Shown piece after piece: positions 50,899 through 62,000 of a stretch of DNA of 64,000 nucleotides. How positions within the stretch are numbered: the stretch's first letter is position 1; every line of letters begins with the position of its first letter. This DNA is from Nodosilinea sp. P-1105. Lineage in GTDB: Bacteria > Cyanobacteriota > Cyanobacteriia > Phormidesmidales > Phormidesmidaceae. The DNA lies in the NCBI RefSeq assembly GCF_012911975.1, contig NZ_SMDQ01000011.1, forward strand, positions 58,192-122,191, read 5' to 3'. The notes below the pieces were generated by a model that had not been told where the DNA came from, did no database searches, and saw only the letters and a program-made list of their open reading frames with translations. Made by a program: the position numbers and the translations under genes.

Positions 50899-52005
50899 TT
50901 AGTAAACGGCGCGGCGGTCTGGAGGATTAGGGCGGTCCCGAAAACGCTTCATCCGCCATTTGCGGATGGCTTGAGCCTCCCGTTGGATGGGGGTTAAGTA
51001 CCCGTCAGAGCTAAGTTCTCCCTCGGGTAGCGTGTCGCTATGGGGGAAGGGATGCTGTCGGGTATTCATACAGCCAGACAGAGCGTCAATGTGGGGCTCT
51101 AGTTCTAAAGCCCGGGCGACCTCGTCAATGGAGGTGTAGCGGCTTTCGGGGTCGGGCTTGAGCATTTTGTCGAGGACCGTGGCAAAATGCTGGCTAACCG
51201 TTACCATGCCATGCCACTCAATGGCACCGGTCAAAGGGTTTTGGTCGAACTCAACCGGTGTACGGGCCGTCAACAGATATAAGCAGGTCATCCCCAAGGC
51301 ATAGACGTCACTGCTGTAGCAGGGGCGCAGGGCTAACTGTTCCGGTGGGGCAAAGCCAGGGGTACCCACGAACTGAGTAGCGGGGGCCTGAAAACTACTC
51401 TGGCCATCCACATCGACTAAAAACTCCCGCACAGCGCCAAAATCAATCAGCACCAGACGGCGATCGCGATCGCTGCGAATAATATTAGGCGGCTTGATAT
51501 CCCGATGAATGATCCGATTACGATGGATGAATCGAATCACTGGGATAATTTCCCGGAGGAAATACTTTACCTGGGCTTCGGTTTGCCGACCTTGGCGGCG
51601 TACCTCCTGGGACAGGGTTTCCCCGTGGACGTAATCTTGTACTAGGTAAAACTCCCCGTTGGTGGTGAAGTAGTCCAACAATTGGGGAATCTGAGAATGA
51701 CTGCCGAGGCTAGCTAAAGCCCGAGCCTCGCGGCGAAAACGCACCTTGGCCCGCTCTAAGGTCAGCTCATTGCGGGCTTTGGGACACAGCTGCTTGATCA
51801 CACAGTAGGGTTCCCCAGGCAGCAGGGCTAACTGGGCTAGGTAGGTGACCCCAAACCCACCCCGTCCCAGCCGTTTCAGGACACGATAGCGATCGCGGAA
51901 CAGCTCATGGGACTGGTAGTAATGGCGAATTTCCGCCATTGCACTGTCTTCTGAGGAGCGAGCTTCTGAGGAACGGGGGGAGGGTTTGGCGGTAAGGTCT
52001 TGCAT
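50899..52005 (-). CDS. Ser/Thr protein kinase, soluble type
   Basis: The 368-residue protein has a Hanks-type kinase domain at about residues 40-300. It shows RYRVLKRLGRGGFGVTYLAQ, CVIKQLCPK, VQDYVHGETLSQEV, IIHRDIKPPNIIRSDRDRRLVLIDFGAVREF and the APE region as GTPGFAPPEQL. The first about 35 residues are disordered and Ser-rich. The C-terminal 70 residues lack recognised motifs or membrane helix. The catalytic residues are all present. The cyanobacterial type with LVLIDFGAVR is shared with the kinase at 30511, so the two belong to the same subfamily, without its TPR part. Confidence 0.92.
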   Translation of the reverse strand: MQDLTAKPSPRSSEARSSEDSAMAEIRHYYQSHELFRDRYRVLKRLGRGGFGVTYLAQLALLPGEPYCVIKQLCPKARNELTLERAKVRFRREARALASLGSHSQIPQLLDYFTTNGEFYLVQDYVHGETLSQEVRRQGRQTEAQVKYFLREIIPVIRFIHRNRIIHRDIKPPNIIRSDRDRRLVLIDFGAVREFLVDVDGQSSFQAPATQFVGTPGFAPPEQLALRPCYSSDVYALGMTCLYLLTARTPVEFDQNPLTGAIEWHGMVTVSQHFATVLDKMLKPDPESRYTSIDEVARALELEPHIDALSGCMNTRQHPFPHSDTLPEGELSSDGYLTPIQREAQAIRKWRMKRFRDRPNPPDRRAVY

Positions 52006-52665
52006 AAATCTGGCTCAAAGGCACAAAGCAAGGGTAGACACGATTCAATAATAGGGAAAATTCGGGTTAGGTGACAGGTGGGTGACCCCCCTTAGGGGAG
52101 CCGTCAACTGGGACGACCCTGGAAAAAGGTCCACAGCTATGGGCTTTTTTAGGGTAAACAACAGACAGTCCGATGACAGAGAAGCCGCTAACTCAGCTAA
52201 TGACCACAGCAACCAATGCTGGCGTGGCCGGGGCATCCTAGCCAAGATGCTCTGCTAATGTGCCCCGAGGGCAGTGGGCTAAGCCGACCCTTTTCTCTAG
52301 ACCTAGCTAACGATCCTCCAGACTGTCGGCAAGACCGGCCAATCGACTGGGAGATACGCTATGGACACAGAGGTTGATTAAGCTGGAATAATCTCCGTTG
52401 AACAGTTGTGCCCTGGGGGTAGCTGTACGACGGATAGGACTTAACTAGAGATACAGATGAGCTGGAGGACCCCAACTCTGGCCCTCTAGCTGGGGCTATA
52501 TAGTTTTGACAATAGCCAGTGAACGAAACTCAGGTTGATAGCTGAACCTACCAGGGTAACTATACCACCGTATCTTAAAAGGCAGGGGAGGGGCGACAGC
52601 AAATCTCCCTAACTTTTAGGCCCCATGGCGAACCTGAAGCGACTCCGTAAGCGGCGCTGCCTAAG
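52006..52665. other. Intergenic region without recognised features
   Basis: These 660 bases lie between the kinase gene and the HerA-like gene, both on the - strand. The longest frame (66 codons at 52045-52245, - strand) has no family resemblance or ribosome-binding site. No tRNA, repeat or strong hairpin was noticed beyond the short CCCCCCTTAGGGG. Confidence 0.5.
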
Positions 52666-54432
52666 CTAAAAGCCTAAATCAGCGCGGGCCGCTTCTGACG
52701 CCTTAAACAAGACCTCATCCGGCAGATCCTCCCAGGGGGTAGCCCCCACCTGGGCATAGAAGGTGGCGTCGTAGGCTCGGGTACGCACCACCACTGGCAT
52801 CGGTACAGCATGGCCCAAGACCAAAGCTTGTTGTTTTGAGTCGAGCTTAGCTAACACCGAGCGCAAGCTCTGTCCGCCCGAAACACCGGTAAAGATGGCA
52901 TCGATATCCTTTTCGTCATTCAGGAGGGCCGTAATCCGAGTGCCAATTTGTGACATTACCTCGTTGTCAATACCCGAGGGGCGCTGATCAACCACTAAGA
53001 GGGTGACAAAGTACTTGCGCATTTCTCGGGCGATGGTGCCAAAGATGGTCTGGCGGGCCGTGGCCGGATCTAAAAATCGATGGGCTTCTTCAATGGTGAT
53101 CATCAGCTGCCGGGGCCGGTCAATCACGTTCTTGGTTTGTAAAAACCGATCAGCCTTTTTGACATAGCTGGCGTGAATCCGGCGGGCAATCACATTGGTA
53201 GCCAGCATGTAGGCCAGCATGTTGGATTGGGAGCCAAATTCCACCACCACATGCTGGCCATTGTCGAGGGCTGCCAAAATTTGGTTGATGTAGTTGTTGG
53301 CGCTGGTGGCCCGCATGTACTTAATATCGGCTAGGCGGGTGAGCTTTCGCTGTAGCGCCATAATCGAGGACTTGCTGCCCATTTTGGTCTCGCAAAATTC
53401 CTGGATTTCTTCGTTAGTCATCGTCAGCAGACGATTGATCCAGCTTTTGCCAAACTCGTTGCGCAAAATAATCGCATTTTCTAAGCTAGCCTCTGATAGA
53501 TTCAGCTCTCCCCGCACCAGGGCTAAATCTTCCACATCGATCTGGTCGAAGCTGATGAATAGCTCCTGGGCGTCGCGTACCCCCCGCCGTTGGGTAGCTT
53601 CGGCGTCGAGGGTAAACATCTGCACCTGGCCGGGAAACAATTGCCGCAACCCCTTAACGGTACTGAACTGCTTGCCTTCGCTAACCGCTTCCCAGCCATA
53701 TTCAGAGTGCATATCAAAAATCAAGTTAACGGCGGCCCCTCGCTGGATGGTGCCCGCCAACAGTAGCCGGGTCAGAAAAGACTTACCGGTACCCGATTTG
53801 CCAAAAATGCCGTTACTGCGCTCCACAAAGCGGTCTAGGTCTAGGCAAACGGGCACATCCATGTCGATGGGCTGACCGATGGCAAAGTTGCGACGGTGGG
53901 GGTCGTCTTCCCAACCAAAGATGATCCGAAAGTCGCGATCGCTGGCATCGTACACCTGACTAAAGTGGGCTGGGATGGTCTTGACCGGCAGCAGCTCCAC
54001 GTCAGCATTGCTCTGTACCTCCAGCGACCCATAGCGACTGTTCTGACGCTTCTCCTTCCCCTTCCCCTTGGCTTCCCGCTTGCCGTCCCATCCTCCCATC
54101 GCCCCATTGTCCCCCCCCGATTCTGGCTGGGTAAACATCAACATCGGCGTCAGACTCAGGGTGCCATAGGTACCTGTGCCCGCCAGCACCTCTTGCAAAA
54201 ATAGATTAGACGGCTCTGGGGGATGGGCTAGAATCCGCTGGCTACCTGTCCCTAGGGTGACATCGGTGAGCATGCAGAAAAACTGCGATCGCGCCCCCCG
54301 CACCACCAAAAACTTGCCCACCCGCATATCTTCTACCGACACGTCAGGGTGGAGCCTCACCTCCAGACCCTGACTCAGGGATCCTTGGATCACTGAGCCA
54401 AGGGGCGGTTGGGGAGACGGCTGAGCCAACAT
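52666..54432 (-). CDS. HerA-like ATPase (DUF87)
   Basis: The 588-residue protein has an N-terminal HAS-barrel-like region. From about residue 195 on it carries a RecA/FtsK-type ATPase core: the P-loop FGKSGTGKSFLTRLLLAG near residues 209-225, LIFDMHSEYGWEA, MITIEEAHRFLDP for the Walker B Glu, and VDQRPSGIDNEVMSQIGTR with the arginine-finger-like region. HerA proteins are hexameric DNA translocases that work with NurA in DNA end processing or as parts of defence systems. No NurA or other partner is next to it, so its role here is open. A Gly/Lys-rich insert (GKREAKGKGKEK) splits the N-terminal part. Gene length is normal for cyanobacterial members. Confidence 0.9.
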   Translation of the reverse strand: MLAQPSPQPPLGSVIQGSLSQGLEVRLHPDVSVEDMRVGKFLVVRGARSQFFCMLTDVTLGTGSQRILAHPPEPSNLFLQEVLAGTGTYGTLSLTPMLMFTQPESGGDNGAMGGWDGKREAKGKGKEKRQNSRYGSLEVQSNADVELLPVKTIPAHFSQVYDASDRDFRIIFGWEDDPHRRNFAIGQPIDMDVPVCLDLDRFVERSNGIFGKSGTGKSFLTRLLLAGTIQRGAAVNLIFDMHSEYGWEAVSEGKQFSTVKGLRQLFPGQVQMFTLDAEATQRRGVRDAQELFISFDQIDVEDLALVRGELNLSEASLENAIILRNEFGKSWINRLLTMTNEEIQEFCETKMGSKSSIMALQRKLTRLADIKYMRATSANNYINQILAALDNGQHVVVEFGSQSNMLAYMLATNVIARRIHASYVKKADRFLQTKNVIDRPRQLMITIEEAHRFLDPATARQTIFGTIAREMRKYFVTLLVVDQRPSGIDNEVMSQIGTRITALLNDEKDIDAIFTGVSGGQSLRSVLAKLDSKQQALVLGHAVPMPVVVRTRAYDATFYAQVGATPWEDLPDEVLFKASEAARADLGF

Positions 54433-54537
54433 AGATCACCTTTGTTGCTGCGACTAAGGCGATCTTAATACATTTGTCCTAAAGTGACTCAGCCCATGCC
54501 CCTCTGTCTGGCTTAGATTGGTAGCGATGCGAACCGA

Positions 54538-55077
54538 TTAAAACTGAATCCCCATGCCCCCCTGGACCGAGATGGCCATGTTACCGCCGTCTCGGTAAGC
54601 ATCGAAGGCAAAAATCGCATTGCCAAACGCCACCAGGTTGCTATTGGGGAACATATGGTCAATGCCGGGCTGCAACACAAAGGAGGTCTTGTTGCCAACC
54701 ACTGAAGGGGAGTCTCCGCCACCGGTAAAGGATACCCCTGCACCCACGTAGACATCGGTATTCCAATTGAGGGGAACATCGTAAGAAACGGTGGGCACAA
54801 AGGCGAAATTATCGCCAAAAATAAAGGCTTGGCCTCGGACGGAAATGGGCATTTCTAGAAACCGATAGCGCCCCGCAATTAAGCCCTGAACGCCAGCCCC
54901 CTGGCCTGTATTTTGGTCATTGGTTAGGCCCACCCCAACCCCGATTCCCACATAGCTGCCATAGGCTACCTGAGCTTCAGCCGCACCAGGATTGAGGATT
55001 GCACCGGCTACCGTGGCAGACACGGCCAGCAGTGCAGCTCCTATTGTGTGCCCCATCCAACGCCCTAAGCTTTTCAT
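54538..55077 (-). CDS. Probable small outer-membrane beta-barrel or secreted protein
   Basis: The 179-residue product has an N-terminal signal peptide (MKSLGRWMGHTIGAALLAVS with cleavage near AEAQ). It is followed by alternating Gly/aromatic-rich strands (YGSYVGIGVGVGLTND, FIFGDNFAFVPTVSYDVPL, YVGAGVSFTGGG) and ends in a strand with a C-terminal Phe (ISVQGGMGIQF). The ending with Phe, and the strand pattern, are typical of outer-membrane beta-barrels. I choose the ATG at 55077 because AGGAGT lies at ribosome-binding distance; the GTG five codons upstream would overlap that site. The function is unknown. It lies between the HerA-like gene and ppc. Confidence 0.7.
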   Translation of the reverse strand: MKSLGRWMGHTIGAALLAVSATVAGAILNPGAAEAQVAYGSYVGIGVGVGLTNDQNTGQGAGVQGLIAGRYRFLEMPISVRGQAFIFGDNFAFVPTVSYDVPLNWNTDVYVGAGVSFTGGGDSPSVVGNKTSFVLQPGIDHMFPNSNLVAFGNAIFAFDAYRDGGNMAISVQGGMGIQF

Positions 55078-55221
55078 TGGATCACTCCTCACCTATGAAC
55101 TATCCCTATGGGTTTAAGTGGTTACCCATCGGACGGCGTGACCAGCCGATCGAGAAACCTGCCGATAAGCTTACTGCATCGGTGAAAATTCAGCACACTG
55201 AATTTTAAATTGACCTGGGAT

Positions 55222-58200
55222 CTAACCTGTATTCCGCATACCAGCGGCGATCCCATTGATGGTCAGGAGTGCCCCTCTCAAGAGCTCCCCTTGGCTGTAG
55301 CGGGAGCGAATCACCCCGGTAGCGGCCTGGTTTCTATACTGGCGTAGCCGCTTCAGCAAAGATACCTGTAAAAAGCCCAGGGGTACGATTGTGCCATTGC
55401 GCAGATAGACCGATCGCTGTAAGTCGGGGTCGTTATCTAAGAGGCGTTCCTGACCGGTAATTTCTAGCACCATTGAGCGGGTGAGATAAAATTCCTCAGA
55501 AATGGCGTCAAACAGTGCTAGAAAGCGCTCTTTGTCCTCAGGGTTAGTCAATTCTCTGACATAGTGCTCAGCAATTTGTAAATCGACCTTGGCTAAGGTC
55601 ATTTCCACCTTAGAAATCACCATCTTGAAGAATGGCCACTTGTGGTAGAAGTACCGCAATAGCTTCAGGTGCTCTTCCGACGCTTCGTCTAAGAACTCTT
55701 GCAGAGCTGTGCCGACTCCGTACCAGGAGGGCAGCAAGAACCGGGCCTGGGTCCAGCTAAAGACCCAAGGAATAGCCCGTAGACTGCTTAGATCTTTTTT
55801 CCCACCCCGGCGGGCTGGGCGAGAGCTAATTTGCAGTTGACTAATTTCTTGAATGGGCGTCACCTGATGGAAGAAATTGACCAGGTCAGGCTGTTCGTAG
55901 ATTAATTGACGATAGTGGCGACGGGACCGGCCCGCCAGTTCTTCCATGGTGTCTTTCCAGGGTTGAATGTCGTCAAAGCTATTGCTGAGAATACTGGCTT
56001 GCAGGACCGCTGTGGTCACTGTTTCCAGGTTGTACAGGGCCAGGTCCGCCAGGTTGTATTTAGAGGCCAGCACCTCCCCCTGCTCGGTGATTTTGATGCG
56101 TCCTTTGATGCTGCGCCCTGGCTGAGCCAAAATTGCTTCGTAGGCAGGGCCACCGCCACGGCCCACAGAGCCGCCGCGGCCATGGAAAATTCGTAGGGAC
56201 ACCTGAAACTGATCGGCCACCGTTTGCAAGGATTGCTGGGCCTTATGAATTTCCCAATTACTGCTTAAAAAGCCTGAGTCTTTGTTGCTATCGGAATAGC
56301 CCAGCATCACCTCTTGCAGGGGAACCGCTGGCGGGATGGTGGGATCGTTGACCCGGCGGGCCTCATCTTGAGTGGCTCGACCCCGCAGCATACTCAGGTA
56401 CAGCGGAGTTTCAAACAGTTCCTGCATGACCGCCGGGGCCCGCTGCAGATCCTCGACGGTTTCAAACAGGGGCACTGGTTGAATGCTGCACAACTCTGTG
56501 GCGGGGTCATAGAGGCCGGCTTCTTTCGCCAGTAATAGCACCTCCAACATGTCGCTGACATGGTGGCTCATGCTGATCACATAGCTGAAACAGATGTCGG
56601 GGCCAAACTCCTGGTGGAGTTGGCGGATCATCCGCATGGTTTGAACGGTTTCCTGAGTTTTGTCGGAAAATGGGAGTTCCCGGGGGGTTAACGGTCGCCG
56701 GGTTTTCAGTTCAGCCACCAGCCAGGCCGTCTTTTCGGCTTCTGATAACTCATTATAGGGCTTGGGCAGAATTTGCAAATACTGGGTAATTTCGTCTAGG
56801 GCGTCGGAATGGCGGGAGCTTTCCTGACGCAGATCGAGCTGGGCCAGGTTAAAGCCAAAGATCTCGGCCTGGCAGACTAGGGTATCTAGGTCTTGGCAGT
56901 TGAGCCCAGTGGCTTGCAGGTTGCGCTGAATCAGCTGCAGCTCAGCTAAAAACTCTTCGCCGTAGCGGTAGAAGGGGGCATTGTTGCTGAGTTCGGCATA
57001 ACTATCGGCGAAGGGGTCTCCCTCGTACATCCGCAAGCTGCGATCGTAGGTGTTTTCAAGCCGCTGCTTAATGTAAGCCAGCTTCAGCCGGTAGGGCTCC
57101 TGGCGGTAGCGAATGGCCAGATGATCATAGACATCGGGCATGCGCACCTGGTCTTGCTCGAGGGATTCGAGCAATTCGGGGAGCACTTCACTCCAGTGGA
57201 GCGAGAGGCTGAGCAAGTCGGTCAGCCGATCAATTGAGCTGATGTACTTATGAAGGACCAGGTTGCGCTGGTAGCCAGCGGTTTTCCAGGTGACCTCGGG
57301 GGTGACGGAGGGGTTGCCGTCCCGGTCGGCCCCCACCCAGGACCCAAACCGGCAAAAGCGATGGCGCGGCGGGTCGAGCTCTGGGAAGGTAGTGGCGATC
57401 GCCCGATCGAACCGCTGATAGAGCTGAGGCAGGGCGTCAAACAACACCACCTGGAAATAGTGCAGGGTGTAATCCACCTCGTCTAAGACCGAAGGCTTGA
57501 ACTGGTGGAGCTCATCTGTGCGCCACCAGAGGCGAATTTCTTCTGTCAGCTGATCCTTGAGTTCTTCGATTTCCCAAGACGAGGTCAGGCCCAGGCCTTG
57601 GGCACTCTCTTCGGCCTGATCCATCTGGCGCAAAATATTGGCAATACGGCGTTGCTTATCGCGAATGGTGTGGCGCACAATCTCGGTGGGGTGAGCTGTA
57701 AACACCAGGCGCACATCTAATTGGTCAATCAGGGTTTGAATGATTTGGGGAGGAACATTGAGCCGCCGTAACGCCGGAAATAGTAGATGAAAGGTACCAG
57801 CTTCTTGGCGATCGCCGACGGGGGTGGCCACACTACGGTGCAGCAGATCGGCCTGGAACGAGCCACCCCCTTCTTCTCCATTGGCTCCATCGGCAGTGCC
57901 GACTCTATCACCCATGAAAATAGATTGCCGTTGCCGCTGGGCCAGCTCTGAATTATCGTAGGCAGCTCGATATTGCTGCTGCTGCCCCCGTTGTTCGTAG
58001 TGCTGCTCAACAATGTTGATCAGCTGAAAATACAAGGCAAAGGCTCGGGAGGCACGGATCGCATTTTCCAGATCCAGGGCCTCCACCACGTCAACGACGG
58101 CTTTCACCCGGGCCTCATCTGTGGTGGGGGCCTGTCCTTCGGGGGAGCACATTTGCCGTAACTGTTTAAGCAAATTAAGCAGTTCAGGCCCACAGGCATG

Positions 58201-58359
58201 TTCCAGCACACTTTCCCAAAGATCTTCCACAACCCGCAACCGATGGCGCAGCAATAAATCTTGGGTAGACGGTTGACTGGGCAGGGAGTCAGGCTGACTA
58301 GCCAGATAAGTCTGGACCGTAGGCCGGGTGTCCCCTGAGGTGGGCAGCGTTGAACTCAT
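55222..58359 (-). CDS. ppc: Phosphoenolpyruvate carboxylase
   Basis: PEPC adds bicarbonate to phosphoenolpyruvate, giving oxaloacetate for the TCA branch and amino acids. The 1045-residue protein carries the catalytic His in [14 protein letters not shown], the [14 protein letters not shown] motif, the [14 protein letters not shown] glycine loop, and ends in the invariant MRNTG. The gene is slightly longer than most because of an N-terminal extension and an insert near residues 140-210 that contain variable stretches; this is normal in cyanobacteria. It is preceded by a small membrane protein gene on the same strand, with about 140 bases between. Confidence 0.97.
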   Translation of the reverse strand: MSSTLPTSGDTRPTVQTYLASQPDSLPSQPSTQDLLLRHRLRVVEDLWESVLEHACGPELLNLLKQLRQMCSPEGQAPTTDEARVKAVVDVVEALDLENAIRASRAFALYFQLINIVEQHYEQRGQQQQYRAAYDNSELAQRQRQSIFMGDRVGTADGANGEEGGGSFQADLLHRSVATPVGDRQEAGTFHLLFPALRRLNVPPQIIQTLIDQLDVRLVFTAHPTEIVRHTIRDKQRRIANILRQMDQAEESAQGLGLTSSWEIEELKDQLTEEIRLWWRTDELHQFKPSVLDEVDYTLHYFQVVLFDALPQLYQRFDRAIATTFPELDPPRHRFCRFGSWVGADRDGNPSVTPEVTWKTAGYQRNLVLHKYISSIDRLTDLLSLSLHWSEVLPELLESLEQDQVRMPDVYDHLAIRYRQEPYRLKLAYIKQRLENTYDRSLRMYEGDPFADSYAELSNNAPFYRYGEEFLAELQLIQRNLQATGLNCQDLDTLVCQAEIFGFNLAQLDLRQESSRHSDALDEITQYLQILPKPYNELSEAEKTAWLVAELKTRRPLTPRELPFSDKTQETVQTMRMIRQLHQEFGPDICFSYVISMSHHVSDMLEVLLLAKEAGLYDPATELCSIQPVPLFETVEDLQRAPAVMQELFETPLYLSMLRGRATQDEARRVNDPTIPPAVPLQEVMLGYSDSNKDSGFLSSNWEIHKAQQSLQTVADQFQVSLRIFHGRGGSVGRGGGPAYEAILAQPGRSIKGRIKITEQGEVLASKYNLADLALYNLETVTTAVLQASILSNSFDDIQPWKDTMEELAGRSRRHYRQLIYEQPDLVNFFHQVTPIQEISQLQISSRPARRGGKKDLSSLRAIPWVFSWTQARFLLPSWYGVGTALQEFLDEASEEHLKLLRYFYHKWPFFKMVISKVEMTLAKVDLQIAEHYVRELTNPEDKERFLALFDAISEEFYLTRSMVLEITGQERLLDNDPDLQRSVYLRNGTIVPLGFLQVSLLKRLRQYRNQAATGVIRSRYSQGELLRGALLTINGIAAGMRNTG

Positions 58360-58497
58360 GGGCGTTGTAGAGGAAGAGAACAGAGATATCGCAAAGATTC
58401 TATAGGATTAATTGATATGGGAGAAGCTTATCGAGCTAAGGCCGTTGAAGCTAGAGCCCCTTAACAGGATTAAACCAAACAACGCCACCGTGGTGAT

Positions 58498-58713
58498 CTA
58501 TTGGTTACTATCTGCTGTCATATTCAGATTCGGAAGCCGTTCGCCCCGAAAAATCTGTTCGCTGACTAGTCCAGCTTGAATCAACCCGTCAGCCAGGCCT
58601 TGGGCAATCCAAATACCACCTAATACTGGGGGAACTAACAGCCCAATCAGCAGCTCTGAACCATAGGATGACGAGAACGGGCATGCTTGCCTGGGGAGGG
58701 ATGAACTCAGCAT
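58498..58713 (-). CDS. Small membrane-associated hypothetical protein
   Basis: The 71-residue protein starts MLSSSLPRQACPFSSSYG and contains one hydrophobic segment (LLIGLLVPPVLGGIWIA). An amphipathic tail follows, GLADGLIQAGLVSEQIFRGERLPNL. The composition and the segment structure look like a real small membrane protein. I recall similar short sequences in cyanobacteria but no function. It lies upstream of ppc on the same strand, 138 bases away. Confidence 0.5.
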   Translation of the reverse strand: MLSSSLPRQACPFSSSYGSELLIGLLVPPVLGGIWIAQGLADGLIQAGLVSEQIFRGERLPNLNMTADSNQ

Positions 58714-59036
58714 AGGACGAGGAATGAATTACAGCGATAAACGCTAACTAGCATAGCAAGGGTGACTCTGCTGAAAAGGCTAGAGCATCGTCATGACGCC
58801 ATCTGTTCAGGGGAGGGACAGGACATGACAGGTGTGTTAAGACATCGAATGTTAAAGGATGGCTAGTTTTTCTGAGACTTTCAGCAGGAAATGCCACCAC
58901 CTTTGCCACTGATCATTAATATATTAGGTAAATGTCAATTCCGTCTCAGATGATACTAGGGTGTACATGGCTAATGTGGTCTAATCCCCTGGACTACTCT
59001 GGGGCATTCGAGATGTAAGCGTTGGGCCAATTACCC
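58714..59036. other. Intergenic region without recognised features
   Basis: This 323-base divergent region lies between the small membrane protein gene and the SGNH gene. It presumably contains promoters for both; no strong -35/-10 pair or repeat was identified. Confidence 0.5.
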
Positions 59037-62000
59037 ATGCCTGTGCCTGTATCAAAACCACCCGAAACCCTCAACGTGGCAGCGGCTAATGTTTTGGATT
59101 GGCTGAAAGACAGCATGGGAATTCCCATGGCAGAGCTGCACACCAAACTGCGGGGTAACATCCTGCATGTGTTGTGTGAAACGTCTGAGCCGCTTGATCA
59201 GTCAGCGGTGTTACTGAAGCTGGTGCGTACGCTGCTAGATGCTGATGGTCACTCCCTGGTCCAGCAACACCATCCGCAGGTGTATCAGCTCTATCTCTAC
59301 AGTCGCCGTACCGGGGAGCAGCACCCAGATTGGACGGCACCGATTTATCTAAATCGGCTGGAGCGACATCTGGCGCAGCTGGTGCTAGAGCATCAGGATG
59401 AAAAGGATACCAGGGCAGCCCAGTCCTTGCTAGAGCGCTACATGCAGGATAAGGCTGATCTGTCTGACCAGGGACAGGGCAGCCATAATGCTATGGTGCT
59501 TTCCAATCTCAGTCTGGCCCGTAAGGGGGACCCCGAGGCGATCGCCTGGTATTTGAGCGAAACCCTAAGTGCCTTGGATGTAGGGGTATGGGTCAGTATT
59601 AAGGCGATTCCAGGCACGGCCCGGTTACATCGCATGGCGATTGGGTCAGATGATCTGGTTGCGACCGAAACCTTGCAGGACCTATCTGTTCCACAGGTTG
59701 ACACTGATGCGGATGATGATCCTGCTGATTCCCCTGGGCTGGCGGCTGGTCCTGAGTCTGAAACGACAGATGCAGGGGCGATCGCCCCTGATACCAACAT
59801 TCCGCGCCTGTGGATTTTATGTGAAGCCACCTATAGCCCCGATCCCTCCCTGATCGCCAGGCCCACGGCAGAACGCCTGCGCCAGCTGCAGCTGACGCAA
59901 TTTAAAGATGCGGTGCTACTGCTGCAAGTACGCGGCGAGAGTAAACCCGATTGGAGTCTGCGCATAGACCTGACTCCACCAGAGGAAATGCTGCGGGAGT
60001 GGGGCCGCTGGGGGGATGTGGATGCGATCGCCCGCCTGTTATCAGTCAACTTAGAAAGCTGGCATCTGGGGGTCGATGCCGAGGCCGCTGACACGACCCT
60101 GCATCTGGTTTGCCAGCCCCAGTCAGGGGATCATGACACCCAGCAGATGGAGGGCATTGAAGCCAAAGACCAGGTGGTGGCCGCCATTACCTCCACCCTA
60201 GATACCTTGGCCCCCCAGGGGCTCCATCGGGCGGTGATTTATGGCCAAGGATCAACAGACGCCCCGCCCCATTGGGTGCACTACCTCGACTTACCCGCTG
60301 CTGAGCATGCCGCCCTGGCCGATGCCCCAGAATACTTGGGACAGATTGGCGATCTACCCGCCTTAGCCTTTTTGCTGACCCGACTGCTGAATCCGAACTT
60401 GGACGACCGCCTTGCAACAGGGGGGCTGCGGGTACAGTTGCTGCTGCGCGATCAGCTGCTCCATGTGATGGTAGATAGCCCAGTTACCCCCCATCGGCGA
60501 TTGGTGGCCCCACCGATTAAAGCCTATCTCATGGATCTCAGTCCATCCGGGATTGAAGGGGTCCGAATCTATGGCCGTCGGTCTGGCCAGCTGCAACCGG
60601 CCTGGAGCTATGGCAAGGACTTCTTTGACGATCGGCCCCGGTTAGTCCCCGAGTCAACCCCAGAATTCACCGCCTCTGATGCCTACGTCAACGAGCTTTT
60701 GGTGCGCCCCGATGGCCCTGGGGTGCATGGTCCTGTGGTCAAGGGAGATTTGGCCACCGACTTGGAGGACGATGAGGATCTAGCCCTGGGGGCATGGGTG
60801 GCCGACTGGGTTGACCAGGGGCGGCACCTGCTGGTACAGTCCCATCTCTTTACGAGCCAAGACCCTGAGGCCGTGGTGGAATCGGTTTCAACCCCGTCCA
60901 TCGCCGATGGGGTAAAAATTGCAGTGGTGTGGGCTGCGGTGGGCATTTTAGCCACACTACAAATTGACTGGTTGCTAGGGCAAGTGCTCAGTCCGCCCAC
61001 GAATCCGGCCAAGGCTGACCCAATCGTCGAAACCAGTGTCGACCAAGCTGGGCAGGAGGCCCCTAGGAGTGAATTTGAAGAAGACCTGGCCCAACTGACT
61101 TGGCCCGGGCAAAATGGCGCTGAGCCCGGGGGATTCGGCGATCGCCCGGCAGAGGAAAGGTTCACCTCAGTGGATGGGGAGACCATCACCTTAGCGACCA
61201 GCCCTGATCAACCAATGGTGGCCATTGACCAGCTCGTGGCCCAAGCCCCCTATGACACCTTTAATAGTCAACAACTCAACGAAAAGGTGGCCCTCTACAA
61301 TCAACGGCTGGAACAGTCAGGGCCGCCCGATGTGCTGATTGTGGGCAGTTCGCGAGCCTTACGCGGGGTTGACCCGGCTGCCCTGCGCCAAGAACTGGCG
61401 GCCATGGGCCACAGCAATCTCAGTGTGTTTAACTTTGGCATTAATGGGGCCACGGCCCAGGTTGTCGATTTGGTGATTCGGCAAGTCTTAAAGCCCGATC
61501 AACAGCCTCAACTGATTATCTGGGCCGATGGGGCCCGAGCGTTTAACAGTGGCCGGGTTGATGTCACCTATGATGCGATCGTCGCCTCACCCGGGTACCG
61601 AGAGCTGTTGGCTCGCCGGGCCGATGATTTAGCGACTGACCCCACCGTCGATGCAGCGGAGGCCAGCGAACTGCTGAGTAACGGTCAAGCGGCTGACTCG
61701 CTGCCCAACAGCTATGTTGCCATGGATACTTGGATGAGCGAACAGCTAGCCAACTTGTCTGCTGTCCACGGGGAGCGCAGTCGGCTGAAAACCTGGCTGC
61801 AAGATCGCTTGATTGCCATGACGCCCTCGTTTGCCAGTACCGCTAACCTGCCTGAAGAAGCCTTAGACGCGCCTATACCTGAAGGCAGTGTGATCGACTA
61901 CGACGGTTTCTTACCCTTGTCAGTCCGGTTCAACCCGGCCACCTACTACCAAAACTATGCCAGGGTATCAGGCCGCTACGATGGTGACTACGATAGCTTT

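Noticed and set aside
52045..52245. 66-codon frame on the - strand between the kinase and HerA-like genes
   Set aside because: It shows no ribosome-binding site, no family resemblance and a composition like random intergenic sequence.
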